DNA of 64,000 nucleotides from Nitrobacteraceae bacterium AZCC 1564 (GCA_036924835.1 JBAGRR010000001.1:3797001-3861000); one strand, 5' to 3'; shown: positions 18,186 to 26,419, numbered from the stretch's first letter. Translations and numbers: made by a program. Notes: generated by a model from the letters alone, not told the origin.

Positions 18186-20234
18186 ATGCACGCTTCTCTC
18201 GTCAGTTACGGCAAGCAGTATGACCACCACAGCGCGGTGAAAATCGCAGCGCGTGCTAGTGGCCGGAAAGCCGTGGTCGAGCGGCGCCTGGCGATCGGCC
18301 AGGAAGAACTCGATCGTCGGGCGAAAGAAAAGTCGAAGGCAATCGCCGCAGCGTACGATGCCGTGAGTGGTGGCACTGCGTCACAGGAACAGCGCGATCT
18401 CGTCAACAAGACCGAGGACGCGACCCGCCAGATCCAGCGCACGCGCAATCAACAGAGCGCCCTCGACCGCATCTACGTTGAAGGCTGGAACTATCCTGGG
18501 TCCGACGTGCTCGGTCTTGTCGCTGGCAAGGCTCACCAGGGACCTCAAACAGTTTTCGGCCTGGCCTCGGAAAACGACCCGATCCTCAAACGCGTGATTG
18601 CCTCGGCCGGCAAGCCGAAGCGCCGCGACAAGGAAACAGGAGAGATTCCGAAGAATGCGCTCCGGACGGGGCCGTCCTCCGACAAGTGCTGGCGTCAGAT
18701 GAAGCCGCTGGTGGCCCATGACGAGACCTACTTCAATTTTTCGGTCAACTGCATCGACATGTGGCGCCACGATCTCGACCGTGACAAGGCCAAGGGAACG
18801 AACTGGCTTTACGATTCTGAAGAACACATGATCGCTGATCTGCACCATAAATATGCGATCGGCGCGCTGTCGTTTGTGCCGCAATTTGCGGTCTACACTC
18901 CCGACGATTTTTATCCTGGTAAGATCGTAAGCGCGCACGTGTACTACATGCTGCCGGACGACGGCATTGAAGGGCACGGTACATCTGGCGTCTGGAGGGA
19001 CCAGAAGAGGCAGCTTGGCATGCTCGACATGGTCCAGGCGAAGCTCAACGATCAGCTGGGGGCCGATCCAGGGGGCTTGGCGAACCCTTACAACGGGAAA
19101 CACCCGACAGGCCCGCACAACCGGTACGTCCGTATCAACACCACGCACCTTCCAACCTTGGGCGAGATGTTTGAAGGCTTAGATTGCCGCTACAGTCGCC
19201 GTGAGATGGGCGGCATCCAAGGGCGCAAGCGATTGGCCAACATCGGTCTCGATCCGGACGCGTCTAATTCGTTCTGGATCGTGACGTCGGAGGAGGCGCG
19301 GGCCGGAGTCCGCATTGCTTATAAAGGCGATCAGAAGCTGTACCGTAAACCTGAGCATGCAGAACGCGCATTTGATGTCGCCTGGGCGGCAATGCGGGAG
19401 CACGTTAAAGCCAGCGGCAAGAATTTGCCGCCGGAATCAGAGGAGGTTCTCTACAATCTGCTGGAGGGCTGCATCAAATCGGCCATCGAGGATTTCAAAC
19501 CCGACCTCGTCAATCGGGCCGGCTACAACCCTGGCGCCGCCGCTCACCTGATGCGGCCAACGGATAGCGCCGAGGAAAGAATGTCGAAGGGGCAATCGGT
19601 CGGCGCTGCCTCCAAGGTCCGTCATTCCAAGCGGCTCATCGCTGAGGCCATCGCTTCCATCGAAGCTGAGTGCGGCGAGATTACGGTGTCGGAAGTGTCT
19701 CGGCGTTCGGGTCGCGGTCGCAAGTGCTGCGCTCACCACATGTTCGAGGCACATGTCGCTCGGATCGCTAGTCAGATGCTCGCCATCGTGCGCTCCACCG
19801 ACAACAACACACCACCTAGGCCGGGGGTGCGCTTTCAGGGGGGTGTGTGGGGGGTACAAACTACCGGTAAGCTAAAAATCAAACCCAGCAGACCACAACA
19901 GATCATCGTTGAGCATGCACATCACCCGGATGACATCCCAATTGCATGGCGTCCACCAAACTGGGAGGAGTGGAAGCAGCAAAAACTCCTCGAGTACGGA
20001 AGAACCCTACGATCTGGGCGTACCACCATGTCCGGCAAACGCAGGAGAACCACCGGTTCAGACCTGATCGACTTTGTGTCGTCGAGCTCGGTCACCCGAT
20101 ATGTAGGTTCTGAGTCCGGTAGAAAGAACCTCATCTCGTCTGGTTCAAGCAATCACCAGCAGCCTACAGGTCGACGTCGGGGCGAGCAACCGGTGGTCTC
20201 GTGTACCAGAACGGCCTCAAGCAAGATCCGGTGA
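18186..20234 (+). CDS. Replicase/primase-like replication protein 2 (AEP type)
   Basis: A 682-residue protein. ATG 18186 is preferred because AAGGA lies at 18175-18179; in-frame starts at 18162, 18165 and 18183 also exist. A charged helical N-terminus (about 1-95) precedes a region with VNCIDMWRHDLD (candidate motif I aspartates) and VSAHVYYML, whose SAH fits the AEP motif II sxH. LGADPGGLANPYNGKHPTGP resembles the GAD/KNP region of plasmid replicases. Sequence similarity to replicase 1 is low, but motif order and gene context agree. The last 100 residues are low-complexity and may be frame-degraded. It probably initiates replication of a related replicon; inference from motifs. Confidence 0.55.
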   Translation: MHASLVSYGKQYDHHSAVKIAARASGRKAVVERRLAIGQEELDRRAKEKSKAIAAAYDAVSGGTASQEQRDLVNKTEDATRQIQRTRNQQSALDRIYVEGWNYPGSDVLGLVAGKAHQGPQTVFGLASENDPILKRVIASAGKPKRRDKETGEIPKNALRTGPSSDKCWRQMKPLVAHDETYFNFSVNCIDMWRHDLDRDKAKGTNWLYDSEEHMIADLHHKYAIGALSFVPQFAVYTPDDFYPGKIVSAHVYYMLPDDGIEGHGTSGVWRDQKRQLGMLDMVQAKLNDQLGADPGGLANPYNGKHPTGPHNRYVRINTTHLPTLGEMFEGLDCRYSRREMGGIQGRKRLANIGLDPDASNSFWIVTSEEARAGVRIAYKGDQKLYRKPEHAERAFDVAWAAMREHVKASGKNLPPESEEVLYNLLEGCIKSAIEDFKPDLVNRAGYNPGAAAHLMRPTDSAEERMSKGQSVGAASKVRHSKRLIAEAIASIEAECGEITVSEVSRRSGRGRKCCAHHMFEAHVARIASQMLAIVRSTDNNTPPRPGVRFQGGVWGVQTTGKLKIKPSRPQQIIVEHAHHPDDIPIAWRPPNWEEWKQQKLLEYGRTLRSGRTTMSGKRRRTTGSDLIDFVSSSSVTRYVGSESGRKNLISSGSSNHQQPTGRRRGEQPVVSCTRTASSKIR

Positions 20235-20430
20235 CAACACCTAAGTGCCGGTGGTCAGCCTGCCCGGATCGATGACATTCTCATACCATGGTCCTCAGGA
20301 GAGCTCCGGTGACCTCGTCATGAGGTGGAAGTCCTGTGTGGATCTGGAGTTATCCGGCAACAAAAAGGGCTTGATCGTTGCTGGTATGAACTCAGAGGTT
20401 TCTAATAGTCATTTTGTTGCTGGGAGGATT

Positions 20431-20808
20431 ATGCGGCGGTCGTCGGATATCGACACTCAGGTCGGTCAGATCGATGGACGGCGTGCCAAGGCGCGGGCGC
20501 GACGGCGGCCTGGCGTAATGATCTTGACCGGCAGCCTCGTCCGGAGGCCCGTGACATCGGAATGGCCTTGGTCACGGCACTAGGGACGTCTCCTAACCTG
20601 CTGGACATAACCAAACTGGAGATACGGTTCGTTGCTGCAGCGCTCGCTGAACTCAAGACCCCGCGGGTCCGATGAGGACCAGACCCTGAAGGCGATGCGT
20701 CGGTTACGGAATCATTTGGTGGATCCGGCCGACCGTCAAAGCGAAGAACCTGAATCGAACCGCGACACCGTGCCTTCATTGAATCAAACATCGTCCTCAC
20801 CTTTTTAG
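20431..20808 (+). pseudogene. Family A small protein, second copy with two frameshifts
   Basis: ATG 20431 follows a good GGGAGGA site (20422-20428). The first 25 codons, ending GRRAKARARRR, match the intact copy at 14985. The matching text then moves to the -1 frame near 20512 (WRNDLDRQPRPEARDIGMAL) and back to the original frame near 20671 (DEDQTLKAMRRLRNHLVD), ending at TAG 20806-20808. Two compensating shifts leave start and end in the same frame. The gene is either recently damaged or mis-sequenced. It sits downstream of replicase 2 as its sibling sits downstream of replicase 1. Confidence 0.6.
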
Positions 20809-20832
20809 CAATGGGGTGTTGACGTTTGCTGG

Positions 20833-20922
20833 ATGACGGCGGGAGAGCGTGTCTACCGCGACATCATGGACGTCCTATACGGCAGGCTGTCGCCATCGGA
20901 AGCCGCGCGCGACGAAGATTGA
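20833..20922 (+). CDS. Very small open frame, doubtful
   Basis: MTAGERVYRDIMDVLYGRLS followed by PSEAARDED: 29 residues in the same frame as the end of the preceding pseudogene, separated only by a TAG. The translation is natural-looking and acidic at the end. It could be the original C-terminus of the preceding gene, cut off by the stop, or a short independent peptide. Confidence 0.3.
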   Translation: MTAGERVYRDIMDVLYGRLSPSEAARDED

Positions 20923-20970
20923 GCCTGTTGATATCGAGGACAGCGAATACCTCGGAATCGAAGGTTAATA

Positions 20971-21009
20971 CCTCAGACTTTCACTCAAGCGATGAGGGAA
21001 AGTCTGAGG
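20971..21009. repeat. Perfect inverted repeat upstream of the small-gene operon
   Basis: CCTCAGACTTTC (20971-20982) and GAAAGTCTGAGG (20998-21009) form a perfect 12-bp inverted repeat with a 15-bp spacer. Its left arm plus spacer matches the element at 18030-18065 (minus strand). No T-tract follows, so an operator or origin element is more likely than a terminator. Confidence 0.55.
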
Positions 21010-21095
21010 GAAAATTGAAATCATTATCTAATTTCCGATGTGATCGATCAAACGTTCGTCGTCGCGCTCGAACAATCCCTCAGCATCATCTCGTA

Positions 21096-21118
21096 GTTAA
21101 CGCCGTAGGGAAGCTAAC
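21096..21118. repeat. GTTAAC...GGGAAGCTAAC element, copy at 21.1 kb
   Basis: GTTAAC (21096-21101) is followed by GGGAAGCTAAC (21108-21118), the same arrangement as at 8188-8211. It lies 134 bp before the small-gene operon at 21252. The region after it is AT-rich (GTAGTAATATTTACTAC near 21190-21210, a near-palindrome) and may hold the promoter. Confidence 0.5.
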
Positions 21119-21251
21119 GGCGCGTGCCACATTTGATTCACGCGACCGTGAATCAGATGATGGCGATTGATGTTGCGACAAATGCAAAGAGTAGTAATAT
21201 TTACTACATAAGACGGGCAATCATCGCGCTGTCTCAGGTACGGAGTAGGAT

Positions 21252-21548
21252 ATGAAGAAGATCATCGACGGCAAGCGTTTCGACACCGAGACCGCAACGA
21301 AAGTGGACAGCCTCACGAGCGACTGTAATCCAGGCGACGGCTTCTTCGAGGACACCCAGATTTACCGGACCAAAAACGGAAACTGGTTTCTCGCTGGGCG
21401 GGGTGGCTTGGCAAGTCGTTGGGGTGGATGCGGTGAATCCGGCGGCATTCGTCCGATCGACGCGTCCGAAGCGCAGAAATTTCTCGAGCGTGAGGGCAAC
21501 GTCGCCGCGATCGAGGAATACTTCCAGGATTCAATCGTGGACGCGTGA
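21252..21548 (+). CDS. Hypothetical plasmid-type protein
   Basis: A 98-residue protein starting MKKIIDGKRFDTETATKVDS at ATG 21252. It contains NWFLAGRGGLASRWGG and an acidic helical end. Proteins with the IDGKRFDTETA-type start are common on plasmids and genomic islands but have no known function. Its stop overlaps the next start (TGATG at 21546-21550), so it heads a three-gene operon. Confidence 0.65.
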   Translation: MKKIIDGKRFDTETATKVDSLTSDCNPGDGFFEDTQIYRTKNGNWFLAGRGGLASRWGGCGESGGIRPIDASEAQKFLEREGNVAAIEEYFQDSIVDA

Positions 21549-21823
21549 TGTCCGGCGTTAAGCTAAGCCCCCGCGCCCGGCGCGTTATCGCCGCCGGCCA
21601 GGTGCTCGCCGGCGACCGGTGGCAGACCGCGCTGTCACGGGCGAGCGGTGTCAGCCAGCAGTTGATGTCGTTCATTGCCTCCGGCGATCGCGAGGTCACG
21701 GACGAGGTCGATCGAAAGGTAGCTGCGGCGCTGATTGCCGAGGCGGAGAAGGGGCGTAAGGCGGCGGGAAAATTGGAAGAGATCGCAGGCCGGATCCTGC
21801 AAGGAATGGATATAGGACGATGA
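21548..21823 (+). CDS. Small HTH-like protein
   Basis: A 91-residue protein from ATG 21548, overlapping the previous stop by one base. SRASGVSQQLMSFIASGDRE reads like the two-helix core of a lambda-repressor-type HTH, and LSPRARRVIAAGQVLAGDRW precedes it. A helical C-terminus follows. It could be a regulator of the operon or replicon. Its stop overlaps the next gene's start (ATGA). Confidence 0.55.
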   Translation: MSGVKLSPRARRVIAAGQVLAGDRWQTALSRASGVSQQLMSFIASGDREVTDEVDRKVAAALIAEAEKGRKAAGKLEEIAGRILQGMDIGR

Positions 21824-22078
21824 AACTGACCGAATTTCTCAAGCAGGTTCGCGAAATCTACCCAGCGGCCCGCTTCGAATTGCATCCTTTTGACGATGGC
21901 GACTTCACCGTGGCTGTTTTGTTTCCAACTTATTCGATCACCGACAGGATCGTGACAAGCGCCGTTGGATGGTGAGGGAGGGGTCCACGACTGGGCGGTT
22001 GGGTCAGCCTTGCAGTTCGCCATCGATGCAGCGCAGGACCCCAACGTGATGTGGCCGGACGATCGCGCCGCCGCTTAG
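21820..22078 (+). pseudogene. Small hypothetical gene with a frameshift
   Basis: ATG 21820 overlaps the previous stop. The frame MKLTEFLKQVREIYPAARFE continues for 51 codons to a TGA at 21973. Immediately after, a frame shifted by one base reads EGGVHDWAVGSALQFAIDAA and ends at TAG 22076-22078. Together they would make a natural protein of about 86 residues. One base has probably been lost or gained near 21970. Confidence 0.5.
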
Positions 22079-22228
22079 GGACAGTCGCTTAGGCCGCCTT
22101 TGCCTTCACCTTGCTCTGTCTGAACGTCTCGCGCGGTTGGGGCAATTTGCCGCCAGCCTTCTCGGCGGCGGCGCATGGGCCTTAGACACGCCCCTATCGC
22201 GATTGCTTTCAGATCCATCCGCCTGCGC

Positions 22229-22628
22229 GCCTTTGTGCTGGCGGAGATAGCCGCTGGTCGAGGATGTCGCTCGGATTTCAACGAGTACCGAACATTGTTT
22301 GGAATCGAGACACGCCCGGCTTTCGATCACGTATGTCTCGTCGCCCGGCAGCGTTATGTCAATTGCTCCGACGCCGCGCGGACGCGATGGAAGAACGCGA
22401 CGCAGTGGCTAGTCAACGGTGGGGGAGATAACCCGCAGGGTCGCTTTGCTCCAGGATATTATGTACCATCGTGAATCCACGCATCGCAAGCTCGCCGCGT
22501 TGCTGTTGCCGCACCAACCCCTGACGCGACCAGTCCCGACGGCGCTATTTGAAGAGCCAGCGCCGCGAGCACCGGCAGCAGTGCTGGCTCCAATCGACGA
22601 AGCCGCGCTCATGAATATGATCCTTTGA
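22229..22628 (+). pseudogene. Second copy of the 8220 gene, truncated and frameshifted
   Basis: RAFVLAEIAAGRGCRSDFNE onward matches the C-terminal half of the protein at 8220-8906 almost residue for residue. The N-terminal half is missing, since homology starts abruptly at about 22227. A one-base insertion near 22437 ends the first frame (GYYVPS stop), and the rest (HRESTHRKLAALLLPHQPLT) continues in another frame to 22628. Confidence 0.75.
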
Positions 22629-22678
22629 CGCCCGTCTCAAGCTAAGCGCCTGCAGCGCTGCCGCCGGCAAGATTTCCT

Positions 22679-22936
22679 ATGGCGACACTCTCTGGCAGAG
22701 CGGGTCGCCAGGCTCGCCGACCAGTCGCCAACGCTGACCGGAAGATCGCCGACGGCAGCCGCGCGGTGACAAACGACTTTGATCGAATGATCGCCGATGC
22801 GTTGTTGAAGGAATCCGATCGAACGCAGGCTCGGTCGAACAAACTTGACGAATCGCGGGCAAGATTGCGAAGGCTCTGGAGGATTGAGACGGACAAGATG
22901 CTTGGCGCGACTGGTTCGTACCTTTCGCTGTTCTAG
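22679..22936 (+). CDS. Small helical hypothetical protein of the duplicated module
   Basis: An 85-residue basic helical protein (MATLSGRAGRQARRPVANAD, then FDRMIADALLKESDRTQ). The corresponding gene in the first copy of the module, at about 8957, is broken after 18 codons. No clear ribosome binding site precedes the ATG. Family unknown. Confidence 0.4.
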   Translation: MATLSGRAGRQARRPVANADRKIADGSRAVTNDFDRMIADALLKESDRTQARSNKLDESRARLRRLWRIETDKMLGATGSYLSLF

Positions 22937-22958
22937 AGCCAGGGAAAAACCTCCGACG

Positions 22959-23270
22959 TCACCGCGAACGCGAGGTGGCGGGTCGACGAACAGGATGGTC
23001 GCCGTACAAGCGCGACATCGTGTGGCCCCACCGACTTCGGTGGTCGAGCCAGACGAACGGTGAGGTCTGAATAACTCGTCCGTCGTCCTTAGGGTGATTG
23101 ATCACGGTGCCGATCAACGACGCCTGGTATGTCCCGTCGCCGGGCGACTTGGTGATCAGAACGTCCCATTCATCCAGCTGGGGCGCGGTCGCAAGTTCGG
23201 CGTCCGGCGCTTTCTCTCCCCGCAGGTAGGACTCGAAATCGGATCGCAGTTTCGTTTCATCTAGCGACAT
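22959..23270 (-). CDS. Second copy of the AAA+-coupled small protein
   Basis: A 103-residue frame from ATG 23270, starting MSLDETKLRSDFESYLRGEK and closely similar to 9270-9581 up to about residue 88 (DHRSRWGHTMSRLY). The last 15 residues differ (GDHPVRRPATSRSR), because the homology ends near 23000. The partner ATPase upstream has lost its core, so the protein may be orphaned. The 58-residue gene that follows in copy 1 is absent here. Confidence 0.55.
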   Translation of the reverse strand: MSLDETKLRSDFESYLRGEKAPDAELATAPQLDEWDVLITKSPGDGTYQASLIGTVINHPKDDGRVIQTSPFVWLDHRSRWGHTMSRLYGDHPVRRPATSRSR

Positions 23271-23273
23271 GTC

Positions 23274-23755
23274 AGTACCTCCGCGCGCACTGGTCGCGCG
23301 CTTCCAATGTTGCTGCGACCAGCCGCTGCAGCGTCCGCATTGAAAATCGCTCGCGCGACCAGCGGAGCGCATTGGGGCGAATGCATTTCTTTCGGTCACG
23401 CCAAAGTCATCGAAATCAAGATTCTCGGTCTCGCAATATGCGATGCGGAAGATACTGACCTTGTCGCCAACCCATTCACCGGCGGCCGCCATCCACCAGA
23501 CCTTCAGCCGCGCGGATAGCAGAGGGATGGGATCATCGAATGGTGCTTGAGCATCCAATCGAGCTGCAGCATCAGGGCAATGAGGGAGTTCGGGACATTA
23601 GGGTCGCAAGTCATCATGAGCCATGCGATCGAGAGATCGCCCGCCCATGCGTGCCCGATCGTCAGAAGCTCATCCGCGAAGCTCCGTGCCTGTGCTCGCC
23701 ATGGGGTGCGGTCAGACGCGTTGTACAGCCCCGCCGGAAATGTGCGCTGTCGGCG
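23274..23755 (-). pseudogene. Second copy of the AAA+ gene with the ATPase core deleted
   Basis: On the minus strand ALLSARLKVWWMAAAGEW and VSIFRIAYCETENLDFDD match residues 145-182 of the intact ATPase. The match then jumps, after about residue 199, to the region just before the stop codon (shifted frame around GGTDMSLDETK). The Walker A, Walker B and sensor motifs are therefore absent. The missing piece corresponds to roughly 9673-10465 of the first copy, about 790 bp. The upstream edge of homology lies near 23755, matching about 10880. Confidence 0.7.
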
Positions 23756-23812
23756 TTTCGTGAGATCCGGCTGCTACCGTTCGCTTGTCCATGATTTTTG
23801 ATGCATCTGATG

Positions 23813-23838
23813 GGGAAGCTAACTGCAGTTAGCTTCCC
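23813..23838. repeat. Perfect 26-bp palindrome
   Basis: GGGAAGCTAACTG (23813-23825) is followed at once by its exact reverse complement CAGTTAGCTTCCC (23826-23838). It contains two head-to-head copies of the GGGAAGCTAAC element seen at 8201 and 21108. No loop or T-tract is present, so it is more likely a dimeric protein-binding site than a terminator. Confidence 0.65.
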
Positions 23839-23855
23839 TGAATCGCACGCTGTGT

Positions 23856-23877
23856 TACACCTCAGTTACGCTGCGAT
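23856..23877. repeat. Two 11-bp units shared with the 47.3-kb repeats
   Basis: TACACCTCAGT (23856-23866) and TACGCTGCGAT (23867-23877) lie side by side. The same pair, with one or two changes, occurs at 47330-47351 and 47432-47453. A 12-bp palindrome GTCACATGTGAC (23887-23898) follows closely. Confidence 0.6.
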
Positions 23878-24487
23878 CCAGAAGCGTCACATGTGACGTC
23901 GTCACGAGTGCGACTGTTTTCGCGTACGCCCCCGTTACATCCCCACTTTTGTAACGCTTATTCCGAATTTATTACACGGCGGTAATGTATGAGTGGACAG
24001 TCAGATGCGCGCTGCCAGCTGGCCGAATTCGTTTCATCATGGACGGCCGCCAGGGGACAGAAGGCCGCTTTACCGGCAGATCAACCTCGGCGCCGCACGC
24101 ATGCTGCGCCATCGTTATCCGCCAGTACGCGCTTCTTTGAAGCTGGCGAAGCGCTGTAGAGATTTGTGAGCTGGATCCGTGCGCCGGCTCCATCGCATCT
24201 GCCCTAGATGAGGTCGATTCGCGGCCGGGCCTTCCCGCCCCGAACGGCAAGCCAAACAACGTCGAGCGTGGACGGCAAGCCCGGTGGCCAGCCACGCCAA
24301 GCCGTACAGCATGGTGCCTACGACCCGACTTCGGCGCGCGTCTGGTATTATCCGACGTGCTGGATGTCGTACAAAAAGGATCGAACTTAATGTCCACCAA
24401 CGGGTCGATGGCGAGCTTTTACGGATGACCGAATTGCGCCTTGCAGGTTGGGGGTATTGGATGCGGGCTGGCAAACAGGAGACTGTC
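23878..24487. other. Stretch without a supported gene
   Basis: After the palindrome at 23887-23898 the sequence has short open frames on both strands (for example from ATG 23985 plus, 51 codons) with no recognisable family. It may be the remains of an origin or leading region of the module. Nothing can be assigned. Confidence 0.4.
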
Positions 24488-24994
24488 ATGTTGCGAGCTA
24501 TCATCACTGCAATTTTGAGTGCCCTTAAATCAATTGGTCGTTTCGCCGGCCGCATCGTCGCAGCGCCTTTCGCTGCGCTCGGGGCAATGGCCGGAGGTGA
24601 TGTCGCCGCCGCTCCACCGCTCATTGAATTGCCGCCGCCGATTGAAGCAGCGACGAATGATAACTCGGAAGTATATAAGCGGATCGCCGACGCGATCCTG
24701 CGTTGGGCCTGTACTTCGGTGATTGACGATCGACCGGCACCGTTGCCGCCTGGGCTCCCGCTGGCGGTCAGGGCTTGGCTGCCAGGCCTTTCGCGCGAAG
24801 AGTGCGAGGCGATCGTCGAGAGCGAACCGAATGATGTGCTGGCCCACTTTAACGGCATTTCTCCGATTATCGGCGTGCGATCGGTCCAGTCGCTGGCAGC
24901 AGTCAGTGAATGGGCTGTGCGCGATAGCAAACCTGCTCAGCAGGAAGTTAGCTCGCCGCCGCTCAGCGCTCCCGCATCGTACGGCGCGCGATAG
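24488..24994 (+). CDS. Hypothetical protein with amphipathic/hydrophobic N-terminus
   Basis: A 168-residue protein from ATG 24488, chosen because ACAGGAGA lies 6-12 bases upstream; the frame is open farther back. The N-terminus MLRAIITAILSALKSIGRFA, then GRIVAAPFAALGAMAGG, suggests membrane association. A proline-rich linker (LIELPPPIE) and a helical domain (YKRIADAILRWACTSVIDD to VQSLAAVSEWAVR) follow. It is convergent with the next gene and overlaps it by about 30 bases. Family unknown; genes of this kind are frequent on alphaproteobacterial mobile elements. Confidence 0.6.
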   Translation: MLRAIITAILSALKSIGRFAGRIVAAPFAALGAMAGGDVAAAPPLIELPPPIEAATNDNSEVYKRIADAILRWACTSVIDDRPAPLPPGLPLAVRAWLPGLSREECEAIVESEPNDVLAHFNGISPIIGVRSVQSLAAVSEWAVRDSKPAQQEVSSPPLSAPASYGAR

Positions 24995-25292
24995 CCTGAT
25001 GCGCTTCGGTCTGAAGCCGACGCGTGTCGCGCAGGCGATCGTTGTCGGCGCGCAGCGATGCGATCTCGTTGCGTGCCCGATCGAGCTGCGCGTCGTAGTA
25101 CTCCAGTGCGGCATACAACACATCGCGGTGCGTACGCTCATGGCGCGCGCGCAACTGAGCGCGGTAGTTGGCGAGGCCGGCACCGAAAGCGCTTGCGAGA
25201 GCGAGCGACGCTGCGGCGGCGCCGAGGCCGAATACTCGCTCGTTGAAGTTCGTGTGAGATCCGCCAGCCACATCACCCTCCGTCGTCATCAT
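24963..25292 (-). CDS. Small membrane protein with coiled coil
   Basis: About 109 residues from ATG 25292 (25289 and 25325 are alternatives; none has a clear ribosome binding site). After a short polar start comes one hydrophobic segment (VFGLGAAAASLALASAFGAG). A long coiled coil follows (HERTHRDVLYAALEYYDAQL, then ARNEIASLRADNDRLRDTRR). An N-terminal anchor with a periplasmic-type coiled coil is the architecture of phage Rz-like spanins, and a truncated endolysin lies 3 kb downstream. The resemblance is architectural only. Confidence 0.5.
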   Translation of the reverse strand: MMTTEGDVAGGSHTNFNERVFGLGAAAASLALASAFGAGLANYRAQLRARHERTHRDVLYAALEYYDAQLDRARNEIASLRADNDRLRDTRRLQTEAHQAIARRTMRER

Positions 25293-25382
25293 CAGAATTA
25301 TTTTTGTATGACATGGTTGATACATATGGCACCGAAAGTTAAAAATTAGTTACCGGCTGAGAATTTGCCAGAAGGATCAAAA

Positions 25383-26243
25383 ATGAAAATTTGGATGCAG
25401 TCCGATCTCCACCACGATATCGCGCACAATGCCTACGTGCCGCCGTCTGATGTCGAGTGTGACGTGATCGTTGTCGCTGGAGACGCGATGGCACCGGCTA
25501 CGCTGGCCCTGCCGTGGCTGCGTAAGGCGTACGGTGGCGACAAGCCGATGATCTATATTCCTGGGAATCACGACTTCTATTCTGACCACCGACACCCAGA
25601 CACAAAGACCACTTGGGAGTGGCAGCGCGAGCATGCGCCGCGCCTGGCTGCCGAGCATGACATCATCTTCCTCGATGATGCCACGGTCGAGATCGATGGC
25701 GTCCGCTTCATTGGATCCACGCTGTGGACCGACTTCTCTGCGCGTCCGGCCTACATCACCTTCGACGACGCCGTGCGCGAGGCGACGCGCGGCATGAACG
25801 ACTACAAATTGATCAAAATCGGCGCAGGCCGTTCGAAAGACATGTTGCGTCCGCGGGATACGATAGCCGCGCACAAAGTCTCGCGCGCGTTTATCGAGCG
25901 CACGCTGGCGGAGCCGACCGAGTGCGCCGAGACGGTCGTGATCACGCATCATACGCCGAGCTACCGCTCGTTGCTCGGCAGCGGCATGCGCTTTGCCGAC
26001 CTCGACTGGTGCTACGCGAGTAATCTTGAGTCGATGATGTGCGGCGACAGCGCGCCAGCGCTCTGGATCCACGGACACATTCACAAAAATCAGGACTACA
26101 CCATTGGCAATACGCGCATCGTCGCTAATCCTCGCGGATACCCGATGGGGTTTCGCCCGAATGCGCCGCGTGAGAATGAAGATTTCAACCCGCGGCTGGT
26201 GGTCGAGGTCGGTCCCGATCTCACGCCGAAGTTGGAATTCTAG
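25383..26243 (+). CDS. Calcineurin-like metallophosphoesterase
   Basis: A 286-residue protein from ATG 25383, with AGAAGGA at 25371-25377. All five metallophosphoesterase blocks are visible: SDLHHD near the start (the usual DxH, with D and H kept), GDAM (GDxx), GNHDFY, THHTPSY and the C-terminal GHIHKN. This gives a complete two-metal active site, so the enzyme should hydrolyse phosphomono- or diesters; the substrate is unknown. The protein is typical of phage and plasmid cargo in alphaproteobacteria. Confidence 0.9.
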   Translation: MKIWMQSDLHHDIAHNAYVPPSDVECDVIVVAGDAMAPATLALPWLRKAYGGDKPMIYIPGNHDFYSDHRHPDTKTTWEWQREHAPRLAAEHDIIFLDDATVEIDGVRFIGSTLWTDFSARPAYITFDDAVREATRGMNDYKLIKIGAGRSKDMLRPRDTIAAHKVSRAFIERTLAEPTECAETVVITHHTPSYRSLLGSGMRFADLDWCYASNLESMMCGDSAPALWIHGHIHKNQDYTIGNTRIVANPRGYPMGFRPNAPRENEDFNPRLVVEVGPDLTPKLEF

Positions 26244-26419
26244 TCAAGATGAGCGGTGGGAGCTCAGCACTCACTTCAAGCGCGCCGGCATCATGGCCTG
26301 TGTCGATGCCCATCCGCTGACTTGCGCGAAATGAAATAGGCGATGATCGCCGGCTGGAACGTACGTAAAGCCGACGTCGCGATTCACTCCGGCAATTTCG
26401 CGCATCGGTACCTGGCCGA

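Noticed and set aside
20971..21009. Intrinsic terminator
   Set aside because: The stem is perfect, but there is no T-tract on either side and the sequence is shared with the region upstream of the replicase, so a binding element is more likely.
23972..24400. 142-codon minus-strand frame
   Set aside because: Composition and lack of a ribosome binding site or family resemblance do not support a gene.
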